A DNA stretch of 14,611 nt from an uncultured Collinsella sp. (GCA_900543845.1 UQTD01000052.1:1-14611), one strand, 5' to 3'; positions 1-8,199 are shown, counted from the first letter of the stretch. Numbers and translations: made by a program. The notes: generated by a model from the letters alone, not told the origin.

Positions 1-1
1 C

Positions 2-2002
2 GACGCCCCCGCCCCCACCGGCAAGCTCGCCCGCCTGCGCGGCGCCTTTGTGGGCAAACCGCTCGTCGCCGCCGTCTTGTGCCTGCTGCTCGCCGGCGTC
101 TTTGCGCTGCTGGGCATGGAGGTCTCGTCCAACCACGACTTTACCTGGGTCTACCCCCTGTGCATCCTGCTCGAGTGGGCCATCATCACCACGCTCATGG
201 TCGGCCTGTTCTTCCTGTTCCAGCGCCACGGCGCAGCCCCCGCGGTCTTGGCCTTTGCCCTCTTTGTCCTGGGCATTGCCGAGTTCTTCGTCATCACGTT
301 TAAATCCATGCCCATCCAGCCGGGCGACCTTTCGGCCATCTCCACCGCCGCCGCGGTCGCCGGCACCGGCTACACCTTCTCGATCTCACTGTTCTGCGTG
401 CTGTCCATGGGCTTTACCGCCATCGCCATGCTGCTATGCGAGTACGCCGGCCTGGTGGCACCGCACCGTCAGAAGGGCGCCGCCAACGCCAAGCGCATGC
501 TGCTCACCAACCTGCTCGTCGCCGTGCTGTGCCTGGGCGGTGTGACCGCACACGTCACGCTCATCGACTACTACAACACCCTCGGCATCACCGTCTACAC
601 CTGGCGCCCGCTCGAGAGCTACTGGCGCGAGGGCTACCTGCCCGCTTTCATTAGCGCAGCGCAGTCCATCAAGCCGCCCAAACCCGCCGACTACTCCGTC
701 GACGATGCCAAGGCCACGCTCAAAAAGTACGCCAAGGCCTACGACAAGTCCGACGCCGCCAAGAGTGACGAGCGCACCGCCGCAAAGGAGCAGTTCGACA
801 GCGAGAAGCCCACGGTCATCGCCATCATGAACGAGACCTTCTCGGATCTGTCGATCTACCAGAACATGCGCGCCGGCTACGAGGGCCCGCAGTACTTTAA
901 GAACCTGTCCAACTGCCTCAGCCGCGGCAAGCTCTACGTGAGCGCCTACGGCGGCGGCACCGCCAATACCGAGTTTGAGTTTATGACCGGCAACTCCATG
1001 GCCAACCTGGGCTCGGGCGTGTACCCCTACACCATCTACAACATGGAAACGACCGGGAACCTGGCAGAGCAGTTCAAGTCGCTCGGCTATTCCACCACGG
1101 CCATGCACCCCAACCACGCCACCAACTGGAACCGCGAGAACGTCTACAAGGATTTTGGCTTTGACCGGTTCCTGTCCATCAACGATTTCCAGGGTGCCGA
1201 TACCCTGCGCGGCATGGTGACCGACCAGGCTACCTATGACAAGATTCTTGAGCTGCTCGATCAGAACGCCAATCCGCAGTTTATCTTCGACGTGACCATG
1301 CAGAACCACTCGGGCTACGACACGGGCCTGCTGCCGGTCGACAAGCAGATGCACCTGAACATCGACACGACCGACCTGGACGTCAAGACCGTCGAGGACG
1401 GTACGCTCTCCGATGTCGACGAGTATGTCTCGTGCATCGAGCAGTCCGACCAGGCGCTTCGCTACTTCCTCAACGCCCTGAGCAAGCTCGACCGTAAGGT
1501 GGTCGTGGTGTTCTGGGGCGACCACCAGCCGTTCTTCCCGTCCAAGTTCAACGATAAGTGGTTTACCGGCGAGGACGACGCCACGCATCAGGAGCGTCTG
1601 TGGCAGACCGACTACATCATCTGGGCCAACTACGACGTTGCCGGTTGCGACCAGACGAGTGAGGTCGACGACCTGTCCACCAACTACCTGTCCACGCAGC
1701 TGATGCAGCTGATCGGCGCACCGCTGACCGACTACCAGAAGGCGCACATGACGCTGCGCGAGTCACTGCCCGCCATCAACTCGGTCGGCTACGAGGACGC
1801 CAGCCTGCGCTGGGCGCTCTCCTCCAACGTCACCGGTGACGACGCCGCCGCAGCAGCCGCCACCAAGGCGCGCGAGGATTACGCCAAGATGCAGTACTAC
1901 GAGATGTTCCGCGATGGCAAGAACGTCTATACGGAGCACTTCCAGACCGAGGCCAACGAGACCGACCCCAACCTGGCGCCGGGCACGACTAAGATCAAGT
2001 AA
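2..2002 (+). CDS. LTA synthase-type sulfatase family membrane protein (5' partial)
   Basis: Membrane phosphoglycerol transferase/sulfatase of the LtaS family, expected to build or modify glycerol-phosphate wall or lipid polymers on the outer face of the membrane. Numbering from the in-frame GTG at position 50, about five hydrophobic helices lie near residues 5-25, 35-57, 64-84, 110-131 and 158-178, followed by an extracellular domain from about residue 250. That domain has the expected metal and catalytic residues: E262 in NETF, the nucleophile T304 in GGGTANTE, H420 in MQNHSGY, and D491-H492 in WGDH. The frame stays open from position 2, with a basic stretch (KLARLR) before the first helix and no convincing RBS before GTG 50, so the true start is probably left of the window. 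It is followed by a hairpin terminator at 2086-2115. The family is clear; the exact substrate (lipoteichoic acid or another polymer) cannot be read from the sequence, so I give no gene symbol. Confidence 0.9.
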   Translation, partial: DAPAPTGKLARLRGAFVGKPLVAAVLCLLLAGVFALLGMEVSSNHDFTWVYPLCILLEWAIITTLMVGLFFLFQRHGAAPAVLAFALFVLGIAEFFVITFKSMPIQPGDLSAISTAAAVAGTGYTFSISLFCVLSMGFTAIAMLLCEYAGLVAPHRQKGAANAKRMLLTNLLVAVLCLGGVTAHVTLIDYYNTLGITVYTWRPLESYWREGYLPAFISAAQSIKPPKPADYSVDDAKATLKKYAKAYDKSDAAKSDERTAAKEQFDSEKPTVIAIMNETFSDLSIYQNMRAGYEGPQYFKNLSNCLSRGKLYVSAYGGGTANTEFEFMTGNSMANLGSGVYPYTIYNMETTGNLAEQFKSLGYSTTAMHPNHATNWNRENVYKDFGFDRFLSINDFQGADTLRGMVTDQATYDKILELLDQNANPQFIFDVTMQNHSGYDTGLLPVDKQMHLNIDTTDLDVKTVEDGTLSDVDEYVSCIEQSDQALRYFLNALSKLDRKVVVVFWGDHQPFFPSKFNDKWFTGEDDATHQERLWQTDYIIWANYDVAGCDQTSEVDDLSTNYLSTQLMQLIGAPLTDYQKAHMTLRESLPAINSVGYEDASLRWALSSNVTGDDAAAAAATKAREDYAKMQYYEMFRDGKNVYTEHFQTEANETDPNLAPGTTKIK

Positions 2003-2054
2003 CGACTAGCTGCGAGTTCATAACTGAAACGTCTGTCCGGGCGGAGGCATGTAA

Positions 2055-2115
2055 GGTTCCCTGCTCGGACAGTCCTGCGCAAGACGGAGGCCACATTAAG
2101 TGGCCTCCTTTGTTT
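2055..2115 (+). repeat. Inverted repeat copy 1 (terminator-containing element)
   Basis: About 57 aligned bases starting GTTCCCTGCTC, continuing ACAGTCCTGCGCAAGACG and then through the terminator hairpin, match the reverse complement of 7315-7373 with about one single-base indel and three substitutions. Weaker similarity extends further left (gggcg...cgaagtt-like). A small 7-bp hairpin, CTGTCCG / CGGACAG (2033-2039 and 2066-2072), overlaps its left end. It sits between the LTA synthase gene and palindrome array 1. Confidence 0.85.
2086..2115 (+). terminator. Rho-independent terminator after the LTA synthase gene
   Basis: A perfect 9-bp stem GGAGGCCAC / GTGGCCTCC (2086-2094 and 2100-2108) with an ATTAA loop is followed by TTTGTTT. 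It lies 84 bp after the stop of the + strand gene. The same hairpin with flanking sequence occurs inverted at 7315-7373. Confidence 0.8.
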
Positions 2116-2117
2116 GC

Positions 2118-2470
2118 GGAAAGTGTGTCCCGGAATTCTTGTCTGGAATGGGATGCAGTTTCCGCTTGGGACCCGATTGGGAAAGTGTGTCCCACTATTC
2201 AGCTGGATTCCGGGATGTATTTTCCGGTTGAGGCTCGTTGGGAAAGTGCGTCCCACTTTGGGGGCTGATTCTGGGACGTGGTTTCCGGTTGGCTCTCATT
2301 GGAAAAGTTCATCCCATTTCTCGGCCTAATTATGGGACGCAGCTTCCCGTTGAGGACCCTTTGGGAAAGTGCGTCCCGGTCTGGGCGCTCAAACTGGGAT
2401 GGATTTTCCGGATGAGGGCTTGACGGAAAATGTGTCCCGTTCCGGGCGCTAATTGTGGGATGCAGTTTCC
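2118..2470. repeat. Palindromic tandem array 1 (6 units, about 61-bp period)
   Basis: Six units start at 2118, 2179, 2240, 2301, 2363 and 2425. Each has an arm near GGGAAAGTGCGTCCCA, about 15 variable bases, the reverse complement arm (near TGGGACGCATTTTCC), and a spacer of about 14 bases (near GGTTGAGGCTCGTT). Arms are imperfect between units. The two arm orientations alternate about every 30 bp, so any two neighbouring arms can pair. The short reading frames running through it (peptides such as GKCVP) are products of the repeat and not genes. It begins 3 bp after the LTA synthase terminator and has the same orientation as array 2. Confidence 0.92.
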
Positions 2471-2494
2471 GCTTGCGGAGTCTCCACTCAACAG

Positions 2495-2534
2495 AAAACC
2501 CGGGTGGCCTGTTTTTTGGCTACCCGGGTTTTTT
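2495..2534. terminator. Bidirectional hairpin terminator behind the surface-protein gene
   Basis: Stem ACCCGGGTGGCC / GGCTACCCGGGT, with one unpaired or mismatched base and a TGTTTTTT loop, is flanked by AAAA on the left and TTTTTT on the right. It can therefore end transcription on either strand. It lies 27 bp beyond the stop codon of the - strand surface-protein gene. Confidence 0.8.
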
Positions 2535-2560
2535 GGTTTGTCGATATGTTCGACTGGCCG

Positions 2561-5500
2561 CTAGTGGGTCTTGCGATGCTTGATCAGCATGATGAGGGCT
2601 ATTGCCACCAGAACGATACCCGCCGCTGCTGCGGTAGCGACTATTGCTAGCGTTTGGTCACCGGTGCCTGCGAGGTTCTTGGCTGAGGTTGTGGCCTTCG
2701 CCTTGGTTTCGGTGCTGCCGTCCGCCTTAGGCTTATCCGGATTCGTCGAGGTCTCGGGCGTCTCCGGGGTCGTCGGAGTCTCGGGGTCCTTCGAGCCTTC
2801 GGAATCGGTTGGGCCGGCGGTGTTCACCAGGGTATGGTCCAGGAACTTCTTGGCGCCCGCGCTTGCCTGCGAGAACAGGCGGCGTGTGCGGATCGGAGCG
2901 GCGTTCACCGTCTCAGGAGCCTTCTCCTCGGCCGCGATGTTCACCAGTGTCACACCGGTATCGAGGCCGACGTTGTTGTATCCCACGTGGCAGTAGTACT
3001 GCGCGCCGTCATCCTCCGCCGTCAGGTCAATCTCGAGCGTTGAGGCCGTTCCGGCTGGGAGGCTGCCATCGGCAGCCACGCGCTGGAACTCGGCCTCGCC
3101 GCGAACCTTGCGGTACCAGATATACGACGGCGCCAGCTCCGTTTCACTGCCGCCGGCATTGCGCTGCGTCACATGCCCGATCGCCGAAAGCGTCAACTTG
3201 TCTCCCTCCGCGCACTCGACCGAAGAGTCATACTCGAGGGCCGACCTCTCCGCTGTATCCGCCGCAGGTCCGCTCACGGTCATCGTCATGCCAACGGGCA
3301 TGGTCTTGACCGTGATGATTGCCGAGCGAATACCCGTTTCGGTCGTGGATCCATTTTCAACAGCTGCGATAGCGAATCGATACTCCGTGTTGGGCTGCAA
3401 CCCATCCCAGGTAAGCGAGGTCTGCGTGTTGCCGGCAATCTTCCAGCTGTTGACGACGGCGTCCGCCGCATTGCTCTGCAGCATGCCCACGCCGTAGCTA
3501 AAGCCACTCTTGTTTGCGAGCACGTCGTCCCAGCTAAAGGTGATACTTGTCGAATCGACGGCGTTTGCCGTAAAGCCCGTCACGGCCGGCGCGTCGGGCA
3601 TCTCGACGTCCTTAACGTCATAGCCCACGATCCAGAACTGGTCGGTGTCCTTGGTGCCGAGCTTGTCGCCCGAGTCTGCCTCGAACTTGTCGACATCCAC
3701 CGCGTTGACGCCCAGACGCCACACAAAACCGTACTTGCCCTGCGCGGCCTCGGGCAGGTTGTCGACGGTGCCGCCGTATTCGGTCGATTCACTCGAGGAG
3801 TTACCCGTAGTAAAGCCGGCGTTGGCACCAAAGCACAGGCCGCCAAACAACTCGTGCTTTGCGAGCTTCGCGCCCATGACAACGCTGCCGTTCAGCGTCA
3901 AGCCGAGCTCGAGCTCCTGCTCCTTGCCCTCCTCGACTTCGATGGTCTGCTCAATGCTCGCCCCCGACTGCGCGGCGGCGCCGTTAAACCCATCGTGCGT
4001 GTAGGCGCGCGTTACGCCAGGCTTGCCCAGGCCAAAGGAATCCCCAACGGGAGTCTCGCCGTTGAGCGTCGTTTGATAGGTTCCGGGTTCTCCCGACCGG
4101 TTGGTCAAAAAGTAGCTGAGCGGCGTCATATTGTGCTGTTTGGCAATGCGGTCATAGGCCTCGACATTAACGACCGAGGTCTGCGCGCCGAGCGACACGG
4201 GCGCCGCCATCACGCCCTTGCCACCAGTTTCCTCATTTTCGATCTCATACTCGTAATAGACCATCGGAATCGTGTAGAGCACGGCCTTGTCACCCTCGCC
4301 GGCATGCGACTCATAGCTTACGCTTGCGCTGACCGTGCGCTCGCTCCGGTAGTCATAGCATCCCTCGGCGGCAAAATCGACTGAAGCATTCATCGCGACC
4401 AGGGGCGGACCGGTCTGCACCTCGACGGCAACGCCCAACTCGGCGCCAATGGTATAGCCCTGGGATGTCCCCGTGCCCTTTTCCTCTCCGTATGACGTGC
4501 CGCCCAACACCAGATAGCCGTATGCCTGCTCCAGATCCTCAACATAGGGCGCATCCTGCAGCACGGCAAGCACGCGCGGGTTGGTATAGACCTTGTAGCG
4601 GTCCTTGTACGTGATCTTGACGCTGTCGTTGTCGACATCGGGCAGCGCGAGCGAGATAAATGTGCCGTAGGTAGTGCCGCGACGGTTGCTCTCGCTAATC
4701 ACCTGCTCCTCGCCGCGGCGCACCTTTCCGTTCTCGTCGAGCGAAAAATGCGAGGCGGTCATCCAATAGTAGTCATCGTTCTTGCGCAGGTCCTCGTCGC
4801 GGTGCTTGCCCACCACGGCGATAAAGCTCTCGTTATAGCGGTCCGAACCCGAGACGCTACCCGCCTTGACGTCGCTGATCCACACCTGCTCTATACCCTT
4901 GTGGTCATGCTTGTTGCTGCTGTTGTATTGCTGACCGCTCATGCTCATGGTTCCGACCATGGACCCCAAGCCCTGAGCCCCGCTCTGTGCCGTGTTGCAG
5001 GCAAAGTCGCGGAACACATCGCCGCCCACGAGCACCTCGTCGACCGCCAGCTGCTCGGACAGGCCGTCAAGGTTGGCAGTGGCAAGGGCAATAGGCGCCA
5101 AGGTGCACGGATAGCGCTTATCCTGAGCGCTATCCTTCCATGCGCTGTTGGGCACATGCATCAGCCCATAGGAGGCGAGAAGCCCGTCTCTGTATTCCTT
5201 GCAATCGGAAAGCTTGAACTCGCCAGACTCCGAGTCAAAATACGCGTAGCGGTACAGCGCGCCGTACAGCCCCTTGCTGCCGTCAGAAGCGCCGTAATCA
5301 AAAGCGCTGCGTTGCCAGTCATAGCCCGCAAGAATAAGGCCCGTGACGGTTTCACCCGTCTTCTTTCCTTCTTCATCGTAGGCGGCAAACGTGCCGAACG
5401 TCGCATTCGCAGCGACCATGGTCTTGCCGTTCGCGGAGAGGGAGATTGCGCCCGCGTCGCCCAGAGCATCGACATGGACGAGCGCACCCTTGGATGCATC

Positions 5501-6661
5501 CCACGAAAACAGCTCGCAATGCGTCGACTTATCAATATTCTTCTTGCCGTAGGGTGCCGAGACCACGATGGCGAGGTCATCGCAAAAATCGCGATCGAGG
5601 TCGCCGGCCGCTAGCGAAACGACAGGAGCTGACTGAAGCTGCGTCCAGGAGTCGTTCCCGCCCTTGTTGTGCGTGGTGTAGTCCGCGGCGTTACCGGCAT
5701 CGATCTTGACGACGCTTTGCTTCCAGTTGCCGCCCTCCAAGTCATACATGTCGACTACAGCCTTGCGCACGCCGTTCTCGTCGACATAGCAGCCCGCGTA
5801 GACAAAAAGCTCGTCGACGCCGTCGCCATCGACATCGCCCGCCTCGACATCAAAGACGGCGTCGTGCTCTTGCAGGTAACCGGCATCCAGGTACTTAAAA
5901 CGGCCTTCGTACATCATATTAGTGTTGACCGTCACCGGCAGGTGTGTGTCGAGAGCGCGCGTACGCCCGTTGCTAAACGAGTAGAGGACCAGCTCAACCT
6001 TTCCGGCGTATGACTTGCCGTCAATCGTCGTGGAGGAACTGTCGCCGTAGGCACGGAGCTCGGCAACGCGGCTCTTTTTGCCCGTGCTGGCGTCGCTGCA
6101 GAACTCAACACTCGTGGCGTGAATGCCCGAGAAACCGTTGTTGTCGTTGGCGAGTACTGTTGAGGACTCATTGTTGCTTAGGTACGACCAGGTGCCGCCA
6201 CCGTAGTCGCTATGCTTGTAGAGATCGCTGTTCGTATCGAAGTTGTTGACGTTTTGCCAGAACTTTGCGGCGCCCCACACACTTCCATAGCCATCGGTGA
6301 GTTTGCTGCTGCCGCCAATGTCACCGCGCTCGACGTTCTCGAGCTTGTCGCGCAGAGTGTAGCGATTGCCATGGCTACCGTTAGCTGCCATATAGACCTC
6401 GCTGCGCGTGGCAAACGTCGTGGGGGTATCAGTGGAATAGGGGCCAACGGTATCGGCCGGAATGTCCTCGCTCGTGCCCAGACCCAGGGCTTGATAATCC
6501 TGCTCGGTCATATCGGTGATTGCGGGCGCGTCTGCCGCCTGGGCAACCTGGGGCGTGGCCGTGAAGCAGGCGACGCTCGTGGCGATCAACGCAGCAAGCG
6601 CCGCCGTCCCAACAAGCGGGATTTTCGACAGCCTACGGATACGGGGGTGTGGAACGTACAT
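2561..6661 (-). CDS. Giant secreted, LAxTG-anchored surface protein with VCBS-like, FN3 and Ig-like domains
   Basis: A 1366-residue exported wall-anchored protein, probably an adhesin or binding protein. I chose the ATG at 6661 because GCGAGG lies 6 bases before it and the signal peptide is then standard: basic MYVPHPRIRRLSK, a hydrophobic core, and cleavage after AQA near residue 42. A start at 6697 would add 12 residues but has no RBS. Visible parts: Asp-rich FG-GAP/VCBS-like motifs at about 276-283 (DVDGDGVDE), 354-363 (DLDRDFCDD) and 683-691 (DVDNDSV), suggesting a propeller; a beta-rich region at about 735-1023 that I cannot assign; FN3 at about 1031-1131; an Ig-like domain at about 1133-1246 ending DDGAQYYCHV; a Thr/Pro/Lys stalk at about 1290-1328; LAGTG at 1330-1334; a membrane helix at about 1338-1360; and tail KHRKTH. 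LAxTG is the class E sortase signal in actinobacteria. The gene stands alone between two palindrome arrays. Ligand unknown. Confidence 0.92.
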   Translation of the reverse strand: MYVPHPRIRRLSKIPLVGTAALAALIATSVACFTATPQVAQAADAPAITDMTEQDYQALGLGTSEDIPADTVGPYSTDTPTTFATRSEVYMAANGSHGNRYTLRDKLENVERGDIGGSSKLTDGYGSVWGAAKFWQNVNNFDTNSDLYKHSDYGGGTWSYLSNNESSTVLANDNNGFSGIHATSVEFCSDASTGKKSRVAELRAYGDSSSTTIDGKSYAGKVELVLYSFSNGRTRALDTHLPVTVNTNMMYEGRFKYLDAGYLQEHDAVFDVEAGDVDGDGVDELFVYAGCYVDENGVRKAVVDMYDLEGGNWKQSVVKIDAGNAADYTTHNKGGNDSWTQLQSAPVVSLAAGDLDRDFCDDLAIVVSAPYGKKNIDKSTHCELFSWDASKGALVHVDALGDAGAISLSANGKTMVAANATFGTFAAYDEEGKKTGETVTGLILAGYDWQRSAFDYGASDGSKGLYGALYRYAYFDSESGEFKLSDCKEYRDGLLASYGLMHVPNSAWKDSAQDKRYPCTLAPIALATANLDGLSEQLAVDEVLVGGDVFRDFACNTAQSGAQGLGSMVGTMSMSGQQYNSSNKHDHKGIEQVWISDVKAGSVSGSDRYNESFIAVVGKHRDEDLRKNDDYYWMTASHFSLDENGKVRRGEEQVISESNRRGTTYGTFISLALPDVDNDSVKITYKDRYKVYTNPRVLAVLQDAPYVEDLEQAYGYLVLGGTSYGEEKGTGTSQGYTIGAELGVAVEVQTGPPLVAMNASVDFAAEGCYDYRSERTVSASVSYESHAGEGDKAVLYTIPMVYYEYEIENEETGGKGVMAAPVSLGAQTSVVNVEAYDRIAKQHNMTPLSYFLTNRSGEPGTYQTTLNGETPVGDSFGLGKPGVTRAYTHDGFNGAAAQSGASIEQTIEVEEGKEQELELGLTLNGSVVMGAKLAKHELFGGLCFGANAGFTTGNSSSESTEYGGTVDNLPEAAQGKYGFVWRLGVNAVDVDKFEADSGDKLGTKDTDQFWIVGYDVKDVEMPDAPAVTGFTANAVDSTSITFSWDDVLANKSGFSYGVGMLQSNAADAVVNSWKIAGNTQTSLTWDGLQPNTEYRFAIAAVENGSTTETGIRSAIITVKTMPVGMTMTVSGPAADTAERSALEYDSSVECAEGDKLTLSAIGHVTQRNAGGSETELAPSYIWYRKVRGEAEFQRVAADGSLPAGTASTLEIDLTAEDDGAQYYCHVGYNNVGLDTGVTLVNIAAEEKAPETVNAAPIRTRRLFSQASAGAKKFLDHTLVNTAGPTDSEGSKDPETPTTPETPETSTNPDKPKADGSTETKAKATTSAKNLAGTGDQTLAIVATAAAAGIVLVAIALIMLIKHRKTH

Positions 6662-6762
6662 GAGGGACCTCGCTTTATTCGAGTGGAGTGGACTCATTTT
6701 TGCAAATGATACATCCGATGCCCGATATCACGTGTCTCATTTTTGAGAATCCGAGATGCCGC

Positions 6763-7210
6763 GGAAATCTTATCCCAGCTCAAAGGCCATTTCTGGGATG
6801 TATTTTCCGTCGAGTGCCTCATCGGGAAACTGCATCCCATTTCAAGCGTCGATTCTGGGACGCACTTTCCCCTTAGACCCTCAACCGGAAACCGCATCCC
6901 ACTTTGAGCGCAAATTCCGGGATGCATTTTCCGCTTGAGCCTCATTGGGAAACGGCGTCCCACTTTGAGGGCTGATTGTGGGATGCATTTTCCGGTTTTG
7001 CTCTCATTGGGAAAATGCATCCCGTTTCTTGACCGAATAATGGGACGCAATTTCCCGTTGGAGCGCCTTTGGGAAAGTGTGTCCCACTTCGACCGCCCAG
7101 AGTGGGACGCACTTTCCGCAAAGCACCTCAACGGGAAACTACGTCCCATTCCAAAGGCAAATTCCGGGACGCATTTTTCGAAAGCCTGCCCATCCGGAAA
7201 GCCCGTCCCA
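6763..7210. repeat. Palindromic tandem array 2 (7 full units plus a half unit)
   Basis: Same repeat family and orientation as array 1, with units starting at about 6763, 6824, 6886, 6947, 7009, 7071 and 7133, and a half unit at 7195-7210 that lacks a good second arm. Spacing is 61-62 bp. The best palindromes are unit 7071-7117 (GGGAAAGTGTGTCCCA with TGGGACGCACTTTCC) and unit 6947-6993. The array lies about 100 bp upstream of the surface-protein start, so together with array 1 it flanks that gene on both sides. Frames running through it on both strands are repeat artefacts. Confidence 0.92.
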
Positions 7211-7314
7211 CTTTGGACGCATCCGGGCACGGAACCATCGACCTATCAGGCCTCCCATCAATATTGAGGCGTCCTCCCGGACGGCGGGGCACGAAGTTCA
7301 TCGCGAGTTCCGCA

Positions 7315-7373
7315 CGCAAAGAAGGCCACTTAATGTGGCCTTCGTCTTGCGCAGGACTGTAGAGCAGGGAACT
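7315..7373 (-). repeat. Inverted repeat copy 2 (terminator-containing element)
   Basis: On the - strand this reads GTTCCCTGCTC, TACAGTCCTGCGCAAGACG, then the GAAGGCCAC-ATTAA-GTGGCCTTC hairpin and TTTG, matching 2055-2115 on the + strand almost base for base. The two copies are in opposite orientation about 5.2 kb apart and enclose both palindrome arrays and the surface-protein gene. Confidence 0.85.
7318..7343 (-). terminator. Terminator of the flavodoxin-like gene
   Basis: Read on the - strand, a perfect 9-bp stem with an ATTAA loop is followed by a short T run (TTTG). It lies about 100 bp after the stop at 7441 and faces the right way to end that transcript. The T run is short, so termination strength is uncertain. 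Confidence 0.6.
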
Positions 7374-7440
7374 TCGTGCCCCGACGCCCGGGAGGACGTT
7401 TCATTTAGAAAGATGGACCGACCGCCGTCAGCGATGGGAG

Positions 7441-7992
7441 CTACTCCCCCAGCACGGCCTTTTTGGCGGCTGCAGCCATGTTGTCCAAATCTTCCTTGGT
7501 GGGGTGATCCTTTGCGGCAACCCAGTTGTCGAGTAGCAACTTAGCGCGGGCGTTGTCGGGATCTTGCTCGAGCATGGCCTCGTAGCGCTGCTTGACCGCG
7601 GGGCCCATCTTGCCCTGGCACATTGCCCAGCCCACCAGCTCGGCATCATCGGCCAAATTGGAGGTCACGCGATCGATAATCTGCTGGTAATAGCTCTGAT
7701 CAGCACCAAAACCGCAGGTACCAAACAGAAAGACGCGCTTGCCGTGCAAGGCGGAGAGCAACGCCGCGACCGAAGGCGTGCATGCGCCCTTGTCGCACCA
7801 AAAGCCAACGAGCACCGTATCGGCAGCGCAGGCACCCTGCGCCTCGCGCGCAACCTGATCTGCGTCCGCATCGTCGCTCAACGCGGCAGCGTGAATAAAC
7901 TCGACGCCTGCAGCCTGTAGGGCACGCTTGATTGCGCCCGAAACCATCCTGGTATTACCGCTCTTGCTGTTGACCACCAAAGAGCATGTCAT
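7441..7992 (-). CDS. Flavodoxin family protein
   Basis: A 183-residue single-domain FMN-binding electron carrier or flavoprotein of the cytoplasm. The first strand and phosphate loop are clear: LVVNSKSGNTR at about residues 5-15, where S-x-S-G-N-T binds the FMN phosphate. The second flavin-side loop is VGFWCDKG (about 62-69), and the third is FLFGTCGFG (about 88-96). The C-terminal 50 residues are a charged helical extension. The start is uncertain: ATG 7992 puts the first strand at the N-terminus; GTG 7998 has GGGGGA ten bases upstream; GTG 8028 lacks an RBS. It is transcribed alone, with a likely promoter at 8051-8078 and a terminator near 7318-7343. The short family with a xxFWxDKG loop includes proteins called BilS (partner of bilirubin reductase), but no reductase gene is nearby, so I do not assign that role. 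Confidence 0.82.
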   Translation of the reverse strand: MTCSLVVNSKSGNTRMVSGAIKRALQAAGVEFIHAAALSDDADADQVAREAQGACAADTVLVGFWCDKGACTPSVAALLSALHGKRVFLFGTCGFGADQSYYQQIIDRVTSNLADDAELVGWAMCQGKMGPAVKQRYEAMLEQDPDNARAKLLLDNWVAAKDHPTKEDLDNMAAAAKKAVLGE

Positions 7993-8050
7993 AGTCACGT
8001 TGCTCGTTTCCCCCAAAACCAAAGCCACTAATGCAATTTATTAGATGAAT

Positions 8051-8078
8051 ATCTTAGTACTTACGTGACAGATGTAAA
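8051..8078 (-). promoter_or_regulatory. Sigma-70-type promoter for the flavodoxin-like gene
   Basis: On the - strand TTTACA (8073-8078) and TAAGAT (8051-8056) are separated by 16 bp, about 60 bp before the favoured start codon. An 8-bp near-palindrome (GACAGATG / CGTCTGTC, about 8067-8090) overlaps the -35 side and could be an operator. Based on sequence resemblance only. Confidence 0.45.
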
Positions 8079-8158
8079 CCACCGTCTGTCGATTGGCGAC
8101 ATGGGCGACACCGATGGGGGCAAAACGTCCGCGGTGTAAGCCCCCAAATAGTTGAGAC

Positions 8159-8191
8159 GTGGGGCAAACAAACCTAGTTCATTTGCCCCAC
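8159..8191 (-). terminator. Hairpin behind the ABC exporter operon
   Basis: A perfect 10-bp stem GTGGGGCAAA / TTTGCCCCAC (8159-8168 and 8182-8191) with a 13-base loop begins 9 bp after the stop codon of the exporter's second gene. The - strand downstream has only a weak T-rich stretch. A second stem (TGGGGGC at 8115-8121 with GCCCCCA at 8140-8146) follows. Confidence 0.6.
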
Positions 8192-8199
8192 GGGCTTGC

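Larger units (their letters stand above)
7270..7398. repeat. Long nested hairpin element of about 129 bp
   Basis: Outer arms of 29 bp (7270-7298 and 7370-7398, both from CGTCCTCCCGG towards GGGGCACGAAGTT when read inward on their own strands) pair with two mismatches. Inside sits a second stem GAAGGCCAC / GTGGCCTTC (7321-7329 and 7335-7343) with a TTAAT loop. No gene is visible in it. The right inner half is the inverted copy of the repeat at 2055-2115. Confidence 0.85.

Noticed and set aside
434..1747. Long - strand frame opposite the LTA synthase gene
   Set aside because: Low-complexity Val/Gly/Leu-rich translation with no family motif; it is the GC-bias shadow of a gene with clear catalytic residues. 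The same holds for the + strand frames at 3173-4384, 8569-9684 and 10663-11922.
2118..7210. The 61-bp arrays as CRISPR arrays
   Set aside because: The repeated part varies from unit to unit, the intervening bases are not unique full-length spacers, each unit is itself palindromic, and no cas gene is present.
6694..7230. Frames within array 2 encoding repeated GKCVP/MGRTFP-like peptides
   Set aside because: They appear on both strands and in several frames, follow the 61-bp period and have no RBS or domain, so they are repeat artefacts.
7441..7992. Naming the flavodoxin-like gene bilS
   Set aside because: The family resemblance is only at motif level and no bilirubin reductase gene is adjacent.
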